Assembly (NCBI GenBank): GCA_934133195.1
Contig: CAKPAZ010000004.1
Coordinates: forward strand, 8,169 to 72,168
Reading direction: 5' to 3'
Source of the DNA: an uncultured Bacilli bacterium
GTDB lineage: Bacteria > Bacillota_I > Bacilli_A > ML615J-28 > CAG-313
DNA: 64,000 nucleotides
Part shown: positions 63,084 to 64,000 of the stretch, piece after piece
How positions within the stretch are numbered: the stretch's first letter is position 1
How the letters are laid out: every line of letters begins with the position of its first letter
Translations under genes and position numbers: made by a program
Notes under the pieces: generated by a model
Seen by the model: the letters and a program-made list of their open reading frames with translations, nothing else
What the model was told of the DNA's origin: nothing
Database searches by the model: none

Positions 63084-64000
63084 ATGAATAAATTAACAAA
63101 CAGAAAAGCAGAAACAATTAATCAAAAAATACTTGATGTATTAAGTGTTGAAAGAAACAACCTTGGAGAACTAAAGACATTAAAAGTCAAAGTTTCAAGA
63201 AATGATGGTACAGTGATAAGTGAAGGTACTGCCCTTGATGAAAAATCACTTACTTCAAGTATCCAAACCTTAATTAATCTATACCATGAAAGTGATGAGT
63301 ATAAAGTAAATTATGACTATGATGATTTAATTATGGATAATACAAAAATAGCTGACTTTACTTTACCTTTAAAAGGATATGCCTTTTCAAATATAGATTG
63401 GGAAATTGTTGAAGGAACAGGTATTGAAATTAATGGAGATCAAGCAATCGTTACCAGAACTTATAATGAGCAAACCTCAAAATTAAGAGCCACAATTACC
63501 TCAAATAATGTTTCAAGAACAAAAGACTTTACGATATCGATTCCAAAACTTAAGATGACTACTCTTGAAAGATTAGAACAAGATGCAAACTTGATTATTT
63601 TACCTAAAAGAACAAATAGTGATTTAACACTCCCTCAAATTGGGAAGATTAATAAATCAAATATTACATGGGTTTTAAGAACAAGCGAATTAGGTATTGC
63701 AATCTTATTTAATGGCTATACCTTAAAAGTAACAAGACCCGAAGATAACACTACCGTTACTCTTGTTGCACGACTTTCCTTAGAAAACACAAGTCTTGAA
63801 AAGTCCTTTGATATAATCATTGAAGGTACTAACACTCGCTTTAGTCCATTAAACTATACTACAAGCATGGTTCAAATTAAAGGAGAATTAAATCAGAAAA
63901 CCTTTAATGTTACATCAAGTAATTCAAATGGTCTATATCTTACAAAAGAAACGGAATTTAGTGATGAATTAGATATTAGATTTAAAAATAATGGTTCAAC
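63084..64000 (+). CDS. Ig-like repeat protein, N-terminal part (cut by window edge)
   Basis: The ATG at 63084 follows AAAAGGAGAAAAT and the frame stays open to the window end (305 codons). No signal peptide or lipobox is seen. The N-terminal 75 residues ('KAETINQKILDVLSVERNN', 'DGTVISEGTALDEKSLTSS') resemble a short domain common at the start of tail-fibre-like proteins. From residue 85 on, Ig-like repeats like those of the lipoprotein at 1.7-4.1 kb occur ('FTLPLKGYAFSNIDWEI', 'LTLPQIGKINKSNITWVL'). Possibly a surface or phage-tail-like protein. The rest lies outside. Confidence 0.7.
   Translation, partial: MNKLTNRKAETINQKILDVLSVERNNLGELKTLKVKVSRNDGTVISEGTALDEKSLTSSIQTLINLYHESDEYKVNYDYDDLIMDNTKIADFTLPLKGYAFSNIDWEIVEGTGIEINGDQAIVTRTYNEQTSKLRATITSNNVSRTKDFTISIPKLKMTTLERLEQDANLIILPKRTNSDLTLPQIGKINKSNITWVLRTSELGIAILFNGYTLKVTRPEDNTTVTLVARLSLENTSLEKSFDIIIEGTNTRFSPLNYTTSMVQIKGELNQKTFNVTSSNSNGLYLTKETEFSDELDIRFKNNGS

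Noticed and set aside
1..64000. CRISPR arrays, replication origin, rRNA genes or prophage
   Set aside because: No regularly spaced repeats, DnaA-box cluster, rRNA sequence or phage structural module was seen, apart from the uncertain tail-fibre-like start at the right edge.
1..64000. Recoding of TGA as Trp (Mycoplasma code)
   Set aside because: Several well-defined genes end in TGA and Trp codons in conserved positions are TGG.

Overview
This 64 kb window is AT-rich and uses the standard genetic code, since TGA ends several real genes and Trp is TGG. It looks like a chromosomal segment of a spore-forming, low-GC Bacillota, probably on the Bacilli side. The evidence is a nusB-xseA-xseB-dxs-recN-spoIVB-spo0A block, a T-box in front of hisS-aspS, a yybP-ykoY type (Mn2+) riboswitch and sigma-A promoters with near-consensus boxes. 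The exact order cannot be fixed from the sequence.

Layout. 1-5.6 kb: a cut P-type metal ATPase under a Mn2+ riboswitch, tRNA-Cys, a lipoprotein with Ig-like repeats and a C39-like peptidase domain, PPi-type phosphofructokinase and tRNA-Lys. 5.6-29.9 kb: an accessory, defence-rich island right after tRNA-Lys. It holds a DUF4238-like gene, a SatD/DUF3307 pair, an Rx4H (HEPN-like) protein with an HExxH metalloprotease, an unknown protein with an OLD-like ATPase/TOPRIM, an ISL3 transposase remnant, a GIY-YIG protein, an AbiTii-like protein, an McrB-N/DUF3883 protein, a complete type I R-M operon (hsdR-hsdM-hsdS), and an ATPase/TOPRIM pair of the AbiL/RloAB kind. Next to hsdS lie a tyrosine recombinase and three silent, partly inverted hsdS cassettes: an inversion system for changing R-M specificity.

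29.9-45 kb: a TetR operon (C39-like protease, DUF2975-like and GyrI-like proteins), a MATE exporter behind a leader terminator, a radical SAM/SPASM enzyme paired with a membrane protein that ends in a Cys-Ala repeat, a 5'-nucleotidase lipoprotein, DegV, a U32 protein, a second MATE exporter, TrmL, a YefM-YoeB toxin-antitoxin pair and a NahK-like kinase. 45-62.7 kb: housekeeping and sporulation genes (nusB to spo0A), dinB without a normal start codon, T-box-hisS-aspS, dCMP deaminase, a PDZ-Lon-like protease, lspA and an RluD-type pseudouridine synthase. The window ends in an Ig-like repeat protein cut by the edge, preceded by two copies of a striking palindrome.

The most unusual items are the radical SAM/(Cys-Ala)5 pair at 34.0-36.4 kb, the hsdS inversion locus at 22.0-26.9 kb, the cyclase-like SatD/DUF3307 pair with tandem operators, two unclassified two-gene defence candidates at 9.1-13.8 kb, and the probable ATT start of dinB. 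All calls come from reading the sequence; no database search was run.
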